The notes beneath the pieces are model-generated. The model did no database searches, was not told where the DNA came from, and was given only the letters and a program-made list of their open reading frames with translations. Positions 1 through 8,031 of a stretch of DNA of 64,000 nt are shown here, in pieces; position 1 is the stretch's first letter; the number at the start of each line of letters is the position of its first letter. The translations under genes and the position numbers were made by a program. The stretch comes from Eubacterium sp. ER2 (lineage in GTDB: Bacteria > Bacillota > Clostridia > Lachnospirales > Lachnospiraceae), in assembly GCF_000765215.1 (NCBI RefSeq), contig NZ_JPJE01000010.1, positions 1-64,000 on the forward strand. Reading direction: 5' to 3'.

Positions 1-485
1 CGCGGATACTGGGAAGCTGGACGTATCTGTGGGATATCCCGTTTGACAAGGAGACACTGCTAGGAAAATATGGATTTGGTACAACAGGCTGGGCAGGATG
101 TGACGTGATTCCGGGTTCTAGTTTTGTAGACTGTTCTTTCCAGGAAGTGGTCCCTGATCTTCTTAAGGTGGCGGAGTACTGCCATGACAAGGAACTGGCG
201 ACCCTGGCGAGGATTGTGACACGCGGGATGCAGCATGGCCTTTCCATGCCGGGCCATATGTATGGGTATGCGCTGGAAGGTGTGCAGTGCGAGGGATATA
301 TGACATCCCTCTGGTTGGCTGATACGCACAATAGTAGCTTTTCCGGCGCAGCCGCCAAGAATAAAGGGGATGACAATGATACATGCAATGGATTTGTCAA
401 TGGAATGGCGCTCTTGAATCTTGATTCACTAGTTAAAAGGTATGGAACTATGGATTTTCAGGAAATTTTCAGGACGATTTTTTAA
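1..485 (+). CDS. C-terminal part of an unrecognised protein (5' end outside window)
   Basis: An open frame enters from the left edge (codons begin at base 3) and stops at 483-485, giving about 160 residues of C-terminal sequence. The start lies outside the window. The fragment is rich in Gly, Trp, His and Tyr and looks like a soluble globular domain, with no membrane segment or lipobox. The pattern of aromatic residues recalls all-alpha carbohydrate-active enzymes, but I cannot assign a family. A LacI-type sugar regulator follows directly, so a role in carbohydrate use is plausible but inferred. Confidence 0.6.
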   Translation, partial: RILGSWTYLWDIPFDKETLLGKYGFGTTGWAGCDVIPGSSFVDCSFQEVVPDLLKVAEYCHDKELATLARIVTRGMQHGLSMPGHMYGYALEGVQCEGYMTSLWLADTHNSSFSGAAAKNKGDDNDTCNGFVNGMALLNLDSLVKRYGTMDFQEIFRTIF

Positions 486-489
486 GATA

Positions 490-520
490 TTGGAAAAAAT
501 TCCCTAAACAGTGCTATAAT
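490..520 (+). promoter_or_regulatory. Promoter of the LacI-type regulator gene
   Basis: An extended -10 element (TGC then TATAAT at 515-520) lies 40 bases before the ATG at 561. The -35 is weak: TTGGAA at 490-495 with a 19-base spacer. An extended -10 can compensate for a poor -35. The ribosome-binding site GAAGGG is at 551-556. Confidence 0.55.
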
Positions 521-560
521 TGTAGAAAATACAGCATAACTATGGGAGCGAAGGGAAAAT

Positions 561-1601
561 ATGGTAACGATAAGAATGATTGCCCAGAAAGCCGGCGTGT
601 CCAGAGGAACAGTCGACAGAGTTCTCAATAACCGGGCGGGAGTCAACGCAGAAACATTCCAGAAAGTCAAAGAAATTGCAGAAGAGCTAGGATATGAACC
701 GAATCTGGCTGGTCAGATGCTGGCATCCAGAAAGAAAAAAATAAAAGTAGGATATATTGTATGTGATACTACCGTAGATCTCTTTTTTAAGAGTGTGTAC
801 TCTTCTGCGATAAAAAAGGCAGAGGAGTTGGAGCAGTTTGGTGTGACAGTACAGTTTTATCTGATACGTGAATTGGAAGATCATTCTATAGGTAAAGTCC
901 TAGAGACGGTGGATCTTGACGAGCTGGATGGGATTGCGATGGTGCCGCTGAAGCTTCCATCAGTCATGGAGTTTATTAAAAAAGCAGATGAGAAACAGAT
1001 TCCTATGGTGTTTTTTAATCTGGATGCTGAAAGTAAGCAGAAACTTTCATATGTTGGATGTGATTATTACGAATCTGGACGGGTGGCGGCAGGTCTTATT
1101 GGTCTGGTATCCCCCGAAAACGGGAAAGTTGCGATAGCATCTATCTTCGATGAAGAATCGCCATCGTTTCATGATCGTTATATCGGTTTTCTAAACGAGT
1201 TGGATAAGAACTACCCGAAATTGGAGATCGTAAATCGCAATACACAGATCATTTTCCAGAAAAACGATTATTCTTCTATACAAAAAGTGATACAGGAGAA
1301 CAGGGATATAGACAGCATTTATGTAGTCAATCCAGGAAACTATGAAATATGCGAAAAGATAGCAGAGCTGGATACGGGAAAGAAGATCCGGATCATAACG
1401 AATGACATTGTCAAAGAACAGAAAAGACTGATGGATGAAGGGATCATTGTTGCCACGATCGGCCAGCAACCTGAAAAACAAGGGACTTTGCCGCTGCAGA
1501 TTCTATATGATTATATAGGACTGGGGATTGTCCCGCAGGCTTATTACTATACAGAACTGACGATCTACATCAAACAGAATATTTCCCTGGCGCCTGTATG
1601 A
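561..1601 (+). CDS. LacI-family transcriptional regulator
   Basis: The protein has 346 residues. An N-terminal LacI helix-turn-helix (residues 3-50) has the variant recognition helix SRGTVDRVLNNR in place of the usual SxATVSRVLN. A periplasmic-binding-protein-like ligand domain follows from about residue 60 to the end. This variant helix occurs in a LacI subgroup whose effector domain resembles ribose or galactose binding proteins, so a sugar effector is likely but unknown. The length is normal. The ATG has GAAGGG a few bases upstream. Codon use is clearly more AT-rich than in genes beyond 1.7 kb, which may mark an acquired segment. It probably controls the gene ending at 485 or targets further upstream. 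Confidence 0.85.
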   Translation: MVTIRMIAQKAGVSRGTVDRVLNNRAGVNAETFQKVKEIAEELGYEPNLAGQMLASRKKKIKVGYIVCDTTVDLFFKSVYSSAIKKAEELEQFGVTVQFYLIRELEDHSIGKVLETVDLDELDGIAMVPLKLPSVMEFIKKADEKQIPMVFFNLDAESKQKLSYVGCDYYESGRVAAGLIGLVSPENGKVAIASIFDEESPSFHDRYIGFLNELDKNYPKLEIVNRNTQIIFQKNDYSSIQKVIQENRDIDSIYVVNPGNYEICEKIAELDTGKKIRIITNDIVKEQKRLMDEGIIVATIGQQPEKQGTLPLQILYDYIGLGIVPQAYYYTELTIYIKQNISLAPV

Positions 1602-1691
1602 TATGTTTAGTCCATGTTATATATGCTTACTTGTAAACTATAAAATGCGCATTTGAAAGGCAAGAGTATCTGGCGGATTGCAGTATTGGAA

Positions 1692-3023
1692 CTATTTCCA
1701 GCGTTTGAGGCGTATATAGTACAGCACCCCTGTCAGATCGGCCAGCACCCACCCGATGGGGACGGACATCCAGATGCCGGTGACCCCGATCCAGGGGACA
1801 GCGGACAGGATGTAGGCAAGAGCCACCCGGGTGCCGAGGGAGATGACTGTGAGCACCACGGACATGCCGGGCCGGGCGATGGCCCGGTAGAGCCCGTAGA
1901 GGAGAAAAAGAAGGCCGATCCCAAAGTAGAAGGAGCCCTCAATGTGCAGGTAGTGGACGCCGGCGGCGATGATCTCCGTCTCTCCGGCAGACACAAAAAT
2001 CTGCATCAGAGGCTTGGCGAAGACACATACAAGAAGACTGATGATGAGACAGAAGAAGAAGGCGCACAGGAAAGCGCTCTTCATTCCCTTCCGGATCCGG
2101 TCTTCTTTTTTTGCGCCGTAATTCTGGGCGATAAAGGTGGAAAACGCGTTCCCAAAGTCCTGTACCGGCATGTAGGCGAAGGAGTCGATCTTCACCGCCG
2201 CCGCGAAGGCCGCCATGATGACAGGGCCGAAGCTGTTGACAAGCCCCTGGACCATGAGGATGCCAAAATTCATGACAGACTGCTGGAGGCAGGTGAGAAA
2301 GGAAAAGCTGGTGATTTCGTGGAAGATTTTGTGGTCCCATTTTCTGTGCTGCTTCCCGGGCATCATCTCCGGGAAGCGGATCCTTGTGTAGACGGCAAGA
2401 CCGACGCCGGACACATACTGGGAGAGGATGGTGGCAAAGGCAGCCCCTGCCACGCCCCAGTAAAAGACAACCACAAACACCAGATCAAGCACAATGTTCA
2501 TCACCGCGGACACAGCCAGGAAGATGAGGGGGACTCTGGAGTTCCCGATGGACCGCAGCAGGCAGGCGAAATAATTGTAGAGAAATGTCCCGACAATTCC
2601 TGCGAATATGACAAGGAGATAATCCTCCATCAATCCTGTGATAGAGCCGGGGACACGCAGGAACCAGATGATTCCCCGGATGCCGGCAAAGACCGCCACG
2701 TTCAGCACGACTGTCACCGCGCCGATAAAGACAAAGGACTGAAAGATGCCCGACTTCATCCGGTCAAAATCCTGCTGGCCGTAGCTGATGGAAAAGGAGG
2801 CGCCGCTGCCCATACAGAGCCCCAGGATGATAGAGGTAAGAAAGGTCATCAGAGTGTAGGCACTCCCCACTGCCGCCAGGGCGTCCGCCCCGAGAAAGCG
2901 GCCCACGATGATGGTGTCCGCGATATTGTAGCACTGCTGCAGGAGATTTCCCGCGATCATGGGCAGTGCGAAGATGAGCAGGCTCTTTGTGATGCTGCCT
3001 GTCAGAAGTTTGCTTTCCTGCAT
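1692..3023 (-). CDS. MATE-family multidrug/Na+ efflux transporter
   Basis: The predicted protein has 443 residues and about twelve membrane segments in two homologous halves. It shows the N-terminal MATE pattern (LPMIAGNLLQQCYNIADT, then VGRFLGADALAAVG) and the matching second-half pattern near GLVNSFGPVIMAAFAAAVKID. MATE proteins export cationic drugs or metabolites using Na+ or H+ gradients. An upstream ATG at 3083 is in frame, but the ATG at 3023 has the site GGGAGGGAA nine bases before it and starts at a sensible N-terminus, so it is preferred. A consensus promoter lies at 3055-3083. The gene is divergent from the CcdA-TlpA fusion. The substrate cannot be read from the sequence. Confidence 0.9.
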   Translation of the reverse strand: MQESKLLTGSITKSLLIFALPMIAGNLLQQCYNIADTIIVGRFLGADALAAVGSAYTLMTFLTSIILGLCMGSGASFSISYGQQDFDRMKSGIFQSFVFIGAVTVVLNVAVFAGIRGIIWFLRVPGSITGLMEDYLLVIFAGIVGTFLYNYFACLLRSIGNSRVPLIFLAVSAVMNIVLDLVFVVVFYWGVAGAAFATILSQYVSGVGLAVYTRIRFPEMMPGKQHRKWDHKIFHEITSFSFLTCLQQSVMNFGILMVQGLVNSFGPVIMAAFAAAVKIDSFAYMPVQDFGNAFSTFIAQNYGAKKEDRIRKGMKSAFLCAFFFCLIISLLVCVFAKPLMQIFVSAGETEIIAAGVHYLHIEGSFYFGIGLLFLLYGLYRAIARPGMSVVLTVISLGTRVALAYILSAVPWIGVTGIWMSVPIGWVLADLTGVLYYIRLKRWK

Positions 3024-3054
3024 AAAAATTTCCCTCCCAAATGCACTATTTTCT

Positions 3055-3083
3055 ATTATAGGGAGGGAAACAGTGTGTGTCAA
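3055..3083 (-). promoter_or_regulatory. Consensus sigma-A promoter for the MATE gene
   Basis: Read on the minus strand: TTGACA (3083-3078), a 17-base spacer, then TATAAT (3060-3055). Both hexamers are perfect. The start codon is at 3023, leaving a leader of about 25 bases that holds the ribosome-binding site. Confidence 0.8.
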
Positions 3084-3096
3084 TGCAGGATAGCGG

Positions 3097-3125
3097 TTGA
3101 CGGTATGGGGAAAAACAGATATGAT
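3097..3125 (+). promoter_or_regulatory. Promoter and leader hairpin for the CcdA-TlpA fusion
   Basis: TTGACG (3097-3102), a 17-base spacer and TATGAT (3120-3125) form a near-consensus promoter that starts within 15 bases of the oppositely directed MATE promoter. The predicted leader of about 38 bases contains a GC-only hairpin, GGCGGCC-TG-GGCCGCC at 3140-3155, only four bases before the ribosome-binding site GGAGG at 3160-3164. Confidence 0.65.
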
Positions 3126-3169
3126 AGGAGAAAATTATTGGCGGCCTGGGCCGCCCTTTGGAGGTTTCT

Positions 3170-4462
3170 ATGGGTTTTGATCTGGATGTGAGTATTCCGG
3201 CTTTGACAGTATTGATCCAGGGGCTTTTGAGCTTTCTCTCCCCCTGCGTATTCCCCCTCATTCCGCTCTACATCGGCTACCTGTCGGGTGGGACAGGAGT
3301 GAAGGATGAGGAGGGAGTCTGGCACTATCCCAGGGGAAAGGTACTGGTAAACACCGTATTTTTCGTCCTCGGCATCAGCTTTACCTTTTTTCTGCTGGGG
3401 TTTGGCGTGTCCGCGGCGGGCAGTTTTTTCAGAGATTATCAGAGCATGTTCGCAAAGGCGGGCGGTATCCTTGTCATCGCCCTGGGGCTCTACCAGCTGG
3501 GGGTGTTCGGCTCCTCGAGACTGCTGGGAAATGAGCACAGGCTGCCCTTTCACCTGGATCGGATGGCCATGTCCCCTGTGACAGCCCTCCTGATGGGCTT
3601 TTCCTTCAGCTTTGCCTGGACGCCCTGCGTGGGACCGGCCCTATCCAGTGTACTCCTCATGACGGCCTCCGCCGGCACAAGGGCGAAGGGATTTCTCATG
3701 ATCGGCGTCTACACCCTGGGATTTGTCCTGCCCTTCCTGGCGGTGGGCATTTTTACCACTTCCCTTCTGAAGCTTTTCAGGAGGCATATGAATATTGTAA
3801 AGTACACGGTCAAGATCGGGGCTGTGCTGATGATCCTCATGGGACTTATGATGTTTACCGGGAAAATGAATGATATCACGGGCTATCTGTCCGGCGTGGG
3901 AGACACGGGCCAGGAGCGTGTGTCCGAAAATACAGAGGATGGCGGCGAGAGCGACGGAGAGGAGAGCGGAGGCGAGGGCAGTCAGCAGGGCGGCACTGAC
4001 CAGGAGAGCAGTTCCGGTGCGGTGGAGTTCACACTGACAGATCAGTACGGCGCGCGGCACAGCATTTCCGACTACAGGGGGAAGGTCATCTTCCTGAACT
4101 TCTGGGCCACCTGGTGCTCTCCCTGCAGGATGGAGATGCCGGATATCCAGGCACTCTACCAGGAATACGAAGCTATGGGAGAGGAGGCAGAGGTTGTTTT
4201 CCTGAGTGTCGCCACGCCGGGGCTGGGAGGCGAGGGGACAAAGGAAGAGGTGATAAGCTTCATGGAAGAAAATGGCTACACCTACCCGGTTCTTATGGAT
4301 GAGACAGGGGAGGTGAGTGCCATGTTCGGGATCAGCGCCTACCCCACCACCTACATGATCGACCGGGAGGGGAAGGTGTACGGCTATGTCAGCGGCGCCC
4401 TGAGCCGGGAGAACATGGAGAGCATCATCCGGCAGACGCTGGAGGGAGCCAAAGAGAGCTGA
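3170..4462 (+). CDS. CcdA-TlpA fusion: membrane thiol transporter with thioredoxin-like domain
   Basis: The protein has 430 residues. Residues 1-230 are a CcdA/DsbD-type six-helix membrane domain with the two conserved cysteines in SPCVFPL (C26) and TPCVGP (C153). Residues 240-283 form an acidic Ser/Gly/Glu linker. Residues 284-430 are a TlpA/ResA-like thioredoxin domain with active site WCSPC (C316, C319) and the cis-proline segment AYPTTY. CcdA moves reducing equivalents across the membrane, and the fused domain would pass them to extracytoplasmic partners such as apocytochromes or oxidised surface proteins. A TTG at 3158 is in frame, but the ATG at 3170 has GGAGG at ideal spacing. No cytochrome genes are nearby, so the partner is unknown. 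Confidence 0.9.
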   Translation: MGFDLDVSIPALTVLIQGLLSFLSPCVFPLIPLYIGYLSGGTGVKDEEGVWHYPRGKVLVNTVFFVLGISFTFFLLGFGVSAAGSFFRDYQSMFAKAGGILVIALGLYQLGVFGSSRLLGNEHRLPFHLDRMAMSPVTALLMGFSFSFAWTPCVGPALSSVLLMTASAGTRAKGFLMIGVYTLGFVLPFLAVGIFTTSLLKLFRRHMNIVKYTVKIGAVLMILMGLMMFTGKMNDITGYLSGVGDTGQERVSENTEDGGESDGEESGGEGSQQGGTDQESSSGAVEFTLTDQYGARHSISDYRGKVIFLNFWATWCSPCRMEMPDIQALYQEYEAMGEEAEVVFLSVATPGLGGEGTKEEVISFMEENGYTYPVLMDETGEVSAMFGISAYPTTYMIDREGKVYGYVSGALSRENMESIIRQTLEGAKES

Positions 4463-4475
4463 GAGAGGAAAAAAG

Positions 4476-4517
4476 AAAACGTGCGCGGAAGGAGATTTCT
4501 TCTTTGCGCACGTTTTT
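4476..4517. terminator. Bidirectional intrinsic terminator
   Basis: The stem AAAACGTGCGC (4476-4486) pairs with GCGCACGTTTT (4506-4516). It is A-rich on the left and T-rich on the right, so it works on both strands. It sits between the convergent CcdA-TlpA and aminotransferase genes. Confidence 0.85.
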
Positions 4518-4537
4518 GTACATTTATAACTTGCTTT

Positions 4538-5824
4538 TTATTTGCTCTCAAGGATCTTGTCAATGCTCACCAGCTTGACGCTGAGGACAAAGATCTCTGT
4601 GGCGATTTTAAGCTCCTCGGCTGTGGGGTAGGAGGGAGCGATGCGGATGTTGCTGTCCTGGGGATCCTTTCCGTAGGGGAAGGTGGCGCCCGCCTCTGTC
4701 ATGATCAGGCCCGCCTCCTTTGCCTTTGCCACGATTTTCTTCGCGCATCCCGGGAGGGCGTCAAAGGAGATGAAGTAGCCTCCTCTCGGGGACAGCCAGG
4801 AGCCGATTCCAAGGCCTCCGATCTCTCTTTCCAGAGTGGAGAGGACAGCCTCAAACTTGGGACGCATGATGTCCGCGTGCTTTTTCATGTGCTGCACCAT
4901 GCCGTGGATATCCTTGAAATATCTCGCGTGGCGGAGCTGGTTCACCTTGTCGTGACCGATGGTCTGGATGCTCATCTGCTCCCGGATTGCCTTCAGGTTG
5001 GCTGTGGAGGCGGCGATAGCGGCGATGCCGGAGCCGGGGAAGCTGATCTTGGATGTGGATGAGAATTTGTATACCATATCCGGATGCCCCTCTTTTTTGC
5101 ACTCCATGAGGATCTCGATGAGGTAATCCTGTTTATCTTCATATAAATGGTGGATGCCGTACGCGTTGTCCCAGAAGATGCGGAAGTCCTCCGCGGCCGG
5201 GTTCAGCTTGGCAAAGCGGTGTACAGTCTCATCAGAGTAGGTGATGCCCTGGGGGTTGGAGTATTTCGGAACGCACCAGATACCCTTGATGGCCGGGTCA
5301 GTGCTCACCAGCTCCTCCACCATGTCCATGTCCGGGCCGGTGGGAGTCATGGGCACATTGATCATCTCAATGCCAAAGTACTCTGTGATCTTGAAATGGC
5401 GGTCATAGCCGGGGACAGGACATAAGAATTTTACCCTGTCCAGCTTGCACCATGGGGTGCTTCCCATCACGCCGTGGGTCATGGAGCGGGCGATGGTGTC
5501 GTACATGATATTCAGGCTGGAGTTGCCGAAGATCACGATATTGTCCTTCGGGACCTCCATCATATCGGCGAGAAGCTGCTTCGCCTCCCGGATGCCGTCC
5601 AGAACGCCGTAGTTGCGGCAGTCTACGCCTTCCTCGCACACAAGGTCAGAGCTGCTGTTCAGAACATCCATCATGCCCATGGACAGATTTAACTGCTCTG
5701 TGGACGGTTTTCCTCTGGACATATCCAGCTTCAGCCCCTGGGCTTTTACCTGCTCAAACTCAGCCTCCAGTTCAGATTTGATTTTCAACAGTTCCTCTTT
5801 TGACAATTCTTCATATGCTGCCAT
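4538..5824 (-). CDS. Class I PLP-dependent aminotransferase (subgroup Ic, Aminotran_MocR type)
   Basis: The protein has 428 residues. It has the layout of subgroup Ic aspartate/alanine-type aminotransferases: SRGKPS near residue 37, FGNSSLN at 99-105 (cofactor phosphate region), SNPQG at 189-193, DNAYGIHH at 219-226 and the Schiff-base lysine K259 in SSTSKISF. It would move an amino group between an amino acid (aspartate or alanine likely) and 2-oxoglutarate in the cytoplasm. Several ATGs occur near the 5' end; the one at 5824 has GGAGG eight bases upstream and is chosen over 5854. A promoter lies at 5873-5901. Substrate specificity is not resolved. Confidence 0.88.
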   Translation of the reverse strand: MAAYEELSKEELLKIKSELEAEFEQVKAQGLKLDMSRGKPSTEQLNLSMGMMDVLNSSSDLVCEEGVDCRNYGVLDGIREAKQLLADMMEVPKDNIVIFGNSSLNIMYDTIARSMTHGVMGSTPWCKLDRVKFLCPVPGYDRHFKITEYFGIEMINVPMTPTGPDMDMVEELVSTDPAIKGIWCVPKYSNPQGITYSDETVHRFAKLNPAAEDFRIFWDNAYGIHHLYEDKQDYLIEILMECKKEGHPDMVYKFSSTSKISFPGSGIAAIAASTANLKAIREQMSIQTIGHDKVNQLRHARYFKDIHGMVQHMKKHADIMRPKFEAVLSTLEREIGGLGIGSWLSPRGGYFISFDALPGCAKKIVAKAKEAGLIMTEAGATFPYGKDPQDSNIRIAPSYPTAEELKIATEIFVLSVKLVSIDKILESK

Positions 5825-6124
5825 CCTTGCATCCTCCATCATCATTTTTCTCATTTTTCACTCAATGTTACCATTGTAGCGGCAAACTGAACGCCCGTCA
5901 ATCGTTTCCTGCAAAAAATATCCATTTAATAAGGAAATTCGTAAGAAATATCAAGAAAAATGAAATTTATGAGCGTTTTTCATTCATTTTGCAGGAGGGA
6001 GAGGAGTGACTGGAGCGGATGGGAAAGAGGGGGACGCAGCTCTGGCCTGTCCGGGCTATCCCGGTATGTAGGCGGCGTGGCCGAGGGCGTCCGCTCCGGC
6101 CACGCGCTGCAAAGGATGATCCGC
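5825..6124. other. Intergenic region with the aminotransferase promoter
   Basis: This stretch of 300 bases has no gene. On the minus strand it holds the promoter TTGACG (5901-5896), a 17-base spacer and TACAAT (5878-5873) for the aminotransferase. A GC-rich hairpin at 6075-6105 (GCGTGGCC / GGCCACGC) lies after the end of the coat-like gene at 6125 but lacks a T tract, so it is only a possible transcript end. Nothing else was recognised. Confidence 0.55.
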
Positions 6125-6385
6125 CTATTTCATGGACGGCTGGGTCAGAATCGAGCGGACGTGCTCGATCTCCTGCTGGCTCGCCTTGGCGGCGGGCACA
6201 TAGTAGCTGCGCTCGCGGGCCAGATCGTAGAGCTTTTCCTGGGACATTTCACAGGCGTTCCGCATCTGCTTTAAGCACTGCTTCAGCTCCTTGTTTTCTG
6301 TCTGTGGGATCATCTCGCCAAATCGGGTGAGCTCCCCGTTCACTCCGGCAAGGGCGTCCGCAACCATTGTCTTTTCATTCAGCAT
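6125..6385 (-). CDS. CotF-like spore coat family protein
   Basis: The protein has 86 residues. It matches the CotF pattern: an acidic N-terminus (NEKTMVADALAGV), a central LKQCLKQMRNACE helix, then YYVPAAKASQQEIEHVRS, which corresponds to the conserved YYxPA...V tail of the family. It is mostly helical with no signal peptide. CotF proteins are found in the spore coat and inter-coat layers of Bacilli and Clostridia. The ribosome-binding site GGAGG is seven bases before the start. It is downstream of another small helical protein (6447-6629) on the same strand, 61 bases away, so the two are probably co-transcribed. Confidence 0.75.
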   Translation of the reverse strand: MLNEKTMVADALAGVNGELTRFGEMIPQTENKELKQCLKQMRNACEMSQEKLYDLARERSYYVPAAKASQQEIEHVRSILTQPSMK

Positions 6386-6446
6386 TTTCTTTCCTCCTCG
6401 CTGTTATTTTTTCCTTTTTCTGTCTTTGGCTTCCGGCAGGCAGAGC

Positions 6447-6629
6447 CTACAGAAAGCGAAGGAGCTCCTGCTTGTTCTGCATGGCGCTGTCGGCTGCGTC
6501 CTGGAACAGCTTTTTTACTTCAGCGTCCTGAGCCATGCTGGCGTACTCTGACATTTTCTGACAGCTGGTCTCGTAGCCGCCGATGAGATGGCGCAGGTTC
6601 TGCAGGTCGAGAACAGATATTTCAGACAT
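6447..6629 (-). CDS. Small helical protein paired with the CotF-like gene
   Basis: The protein has 60 residues, probably two helices (DLQNLRHLIGGYETSCQKM and the QDAEVKKLFQDAADSAMQ region). It resembles the N-terminal helical hairpin of spore-coat and ferritin-like small proteins common in Clostridia. The start codon has AAGGAGG nine bases upstream, so it is a real gene despite its size. It lies first in a two-gene unit with the CotF-like gene. A spore-coat role is inferred from family and context, and no catalytic or metal motif is clear. Confidence 0.65.
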   Translation of the reverse strand: MSEISVLDLQNLRHLIGGYETSCQKMSEYASMAQDAEVKKLFQDAADSAMQNKQELLRFL

Positions 6630-6815
6630 GTTTTTCTACCTCCTTTTTGTGTACTGCGCTGTTAGTGTTTGGGAAAACAGGAGAAAATATACAGGATACG
6701 AAAAAAATCCTGCCATATGGACGCGTCGAACAGCTTCCTTCTTTACTTCCCGGGCGGCAGGTGATATATTACAGACAGATATCATTAATAAGGAAACAGG
6801 AGGTACAGACAGAAT

Positions 6816-7784
6816 ATGAAGGTAGGTATTTTGGGGGCGGGCCGGATCGCAGCAACCATGGCAAAGACATTAAATGGGATGAAGGAGGCGGAGGCTTACG
6901 CCGTGGCGTCCAGGAGCCCTGAGAAGGCGGAGGAATTTGCCAGGAAAAATCATGTGGAAAAGGCATACGGCTCCTACGAGGAGATGCTGGCTGACGAGGA
7001 GGTGGAGCTGGTGTACATAGCCACGCCACATTCCCATCACCTGGAGCATGGGAAGCTGTGTATTTCCTACGGCAAGCCGGTACTCTGCGAAAAGTCGTTT
7101 ACAGCCAACGCGGCCCAGGCCAGGGAGCTGCTGGACTATGCGGCGGAAAAGAAGGTGTTTATCACAGAGGCCATCTGGACAAGATATATGCCCTCCCGGA
7201 AGATGATCGACGACATCATCGCCTCCGGGGAGCTGGGAGAGATCAAGATGATCAGCGCCAATCTGGGATATGAGCTGACAGATAAAGAAAGGATGTTAAG
7301 ACCTGACCTTGCCGGCGGCGCTCTTCTGGATGTGGGGGTCTACACCCTTAATTTTGCCAGCATGGTGCTGGGGGACGACATTGTGAAAATGACCTCCGAG
7401 TGCGTGAAGACCGACACAGGCGTGGATGGCCAGGACGCTATCATCCTCACCTACAGGGACGGAAAGCTGGCTGTGCTCCACACAGGCATGTGGGCGGATA
7501 CAGAGCAGTACGGGATTATTTATGGAACAAAGGGGTATATGATTGCCTGCAATATTAACAATATTGATACAATTCAAATCTATGCGCCGGACCGCCATCT
7601 TGTGCGGGAGATAAAAGTGCCGGAGCAGATCACAGGCTACGAGTACGAGGTTCAGGCCTGCCGGCGCGCCATCGCCGCAGGAGAGCTGGAATGCGAGGAG
7701 ATGCCCCACGCCGAGACGCTGCGGATCATGGAGTGGATGGACGCCCTCCGGGCCGACTGGGGCGTGAAATATCCGTTTGAATAG
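6816..7784 (+). CDS. Gfo/Idh/MocA-family NAD(P)-dependent oxidoreductase
   Basis: The protein has 322 residues. An N-terminal Rossmann fold starts with GILGAGRIA (4-12), followed by VYIATPHSHH and the catalytic-lysine segment LCEKSF (usual EKP). A C-terminal alpha/beta domain begins near residue 125 and contains GGALLDVGVYTL, the usual substrate-side motif with Asp and a tyrosine where many members have histidine. The family oxidises or reduces sugars, polyols and trans-dihydrodiols. The start has AGGAGG upstream. It appears monocistronic, followed by a strong hairpin at 7806-7854. The substrate is unknown. Confidence 0.88.
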   Translation: MKVGILGAGRIAATMAKTLNGMKEAEAYAVASRSPEKAEEFARKNHVEKAYGSYEEMLADEEVELVYIATPHSHHLEHGKLCISYGKPVLCEKSFTANAAQARELLDYAAEKKVFITEAIWTRYMPSRKMIDDIIASGELGEIKMISANLGYELTDKERMLRPDLAGGALLDVGVYTLNFASMVLGDDIVKMTSECVKTDTGVDGQDAIILTYRDGKLAVLHTGMWADTEQYGIIYGTKGYMIACNINNIDTIQIYAPDRHLVREIKVPEQITGYEYEVQACRRAIAAGELECEEMPHAETLRIMEWMDALRADWGVKYPFE

Positions 7785-7805
7785 AGGGAAATATGTAGAT
7801 GCACG

Positions 7806-7876
7806 TGTAAACGCAGACGTAATGCTTTTTAAAAGCATTACGTCTGCGTTTACATCTACTGGTGCATAATTGTGCC
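7806..7876. repeat. Half copy of a palindromic intergenic repeat, with perfect 24-bp hairpin
   Basis: Bases 7806-7829 and 7831-7854 are perfect inverted repeats around a single T, and a 3' tail containing CTACTGGTGCATAATTGTG follows. The 7817-7876 part aligns without gaps to the arms of the element at 24277-24550 (ACGTAA..CTTT..AAAAG..TTACGTCT..ACTGGTG.ATAATTGTG). The hairpin probably also ends transcription of the oxidoreductase gene. Confidence 0.75.
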
Positions 7877-7905
7877 CGGTCTGGTGTGTCAGACCGCATA
7901 TTTTC

Positions 7906-7934
7906 TTGACAATAGCGACAATTGACACTATAAT
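7906..7934 (+). promoter_or_regulatory. Consensus sigma-A promoter for marR and the MATE exporter
   Basis: TTGACA (7906-7911), a 17-base spacer and TATAAT (7929-7934) form a perfect promoter about 98 bases before the MarR start. Confidence 0.85.
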
Positions 7935-7936
7935 AC

Positions 7937-7948
7937 TTAGGAACCTAA
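7937..7948 (+). promoter_or_regulatory. Putative MarR operator
   Basis: The inverted repeat TTAGG-AA-CCTAA begins three bases after the -10 hexamer and covers the expected transcription start. This is the usual place for an autoregulatory MarR operator, and the short two-fold site fits a winged-helix dimer. Assignment to the adjacent regulator is inferred. Confidence 0.55.
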
Positions 7949-8031
7949 ATAAATGAATGGCCCGAATTTACGGGACTTTACCGGATTTGAGGTGAGTTTC
8001 GGAGCTGCGCGGAAGAAAGGCGGTGTTGTGT

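Noticed and set aside
1653-3191. Long open frame (512 codons) on the plus strand opposite the MATE gene
   Set aside because: Composition is the low-complexity His/Asp/Gly pattern of an antisense frame in GC-biased codons. The minus strand encodes a complete MATE protein with its own promoter and ribosome-binding site.
6075-6105. Hairpin GCGTGGCC/GGCCACGC as terminator for the coat-like genes
   Set aside because: The stem is good but no T tract follows on the minus strand, so it is not a convincing intrinsic terminator.
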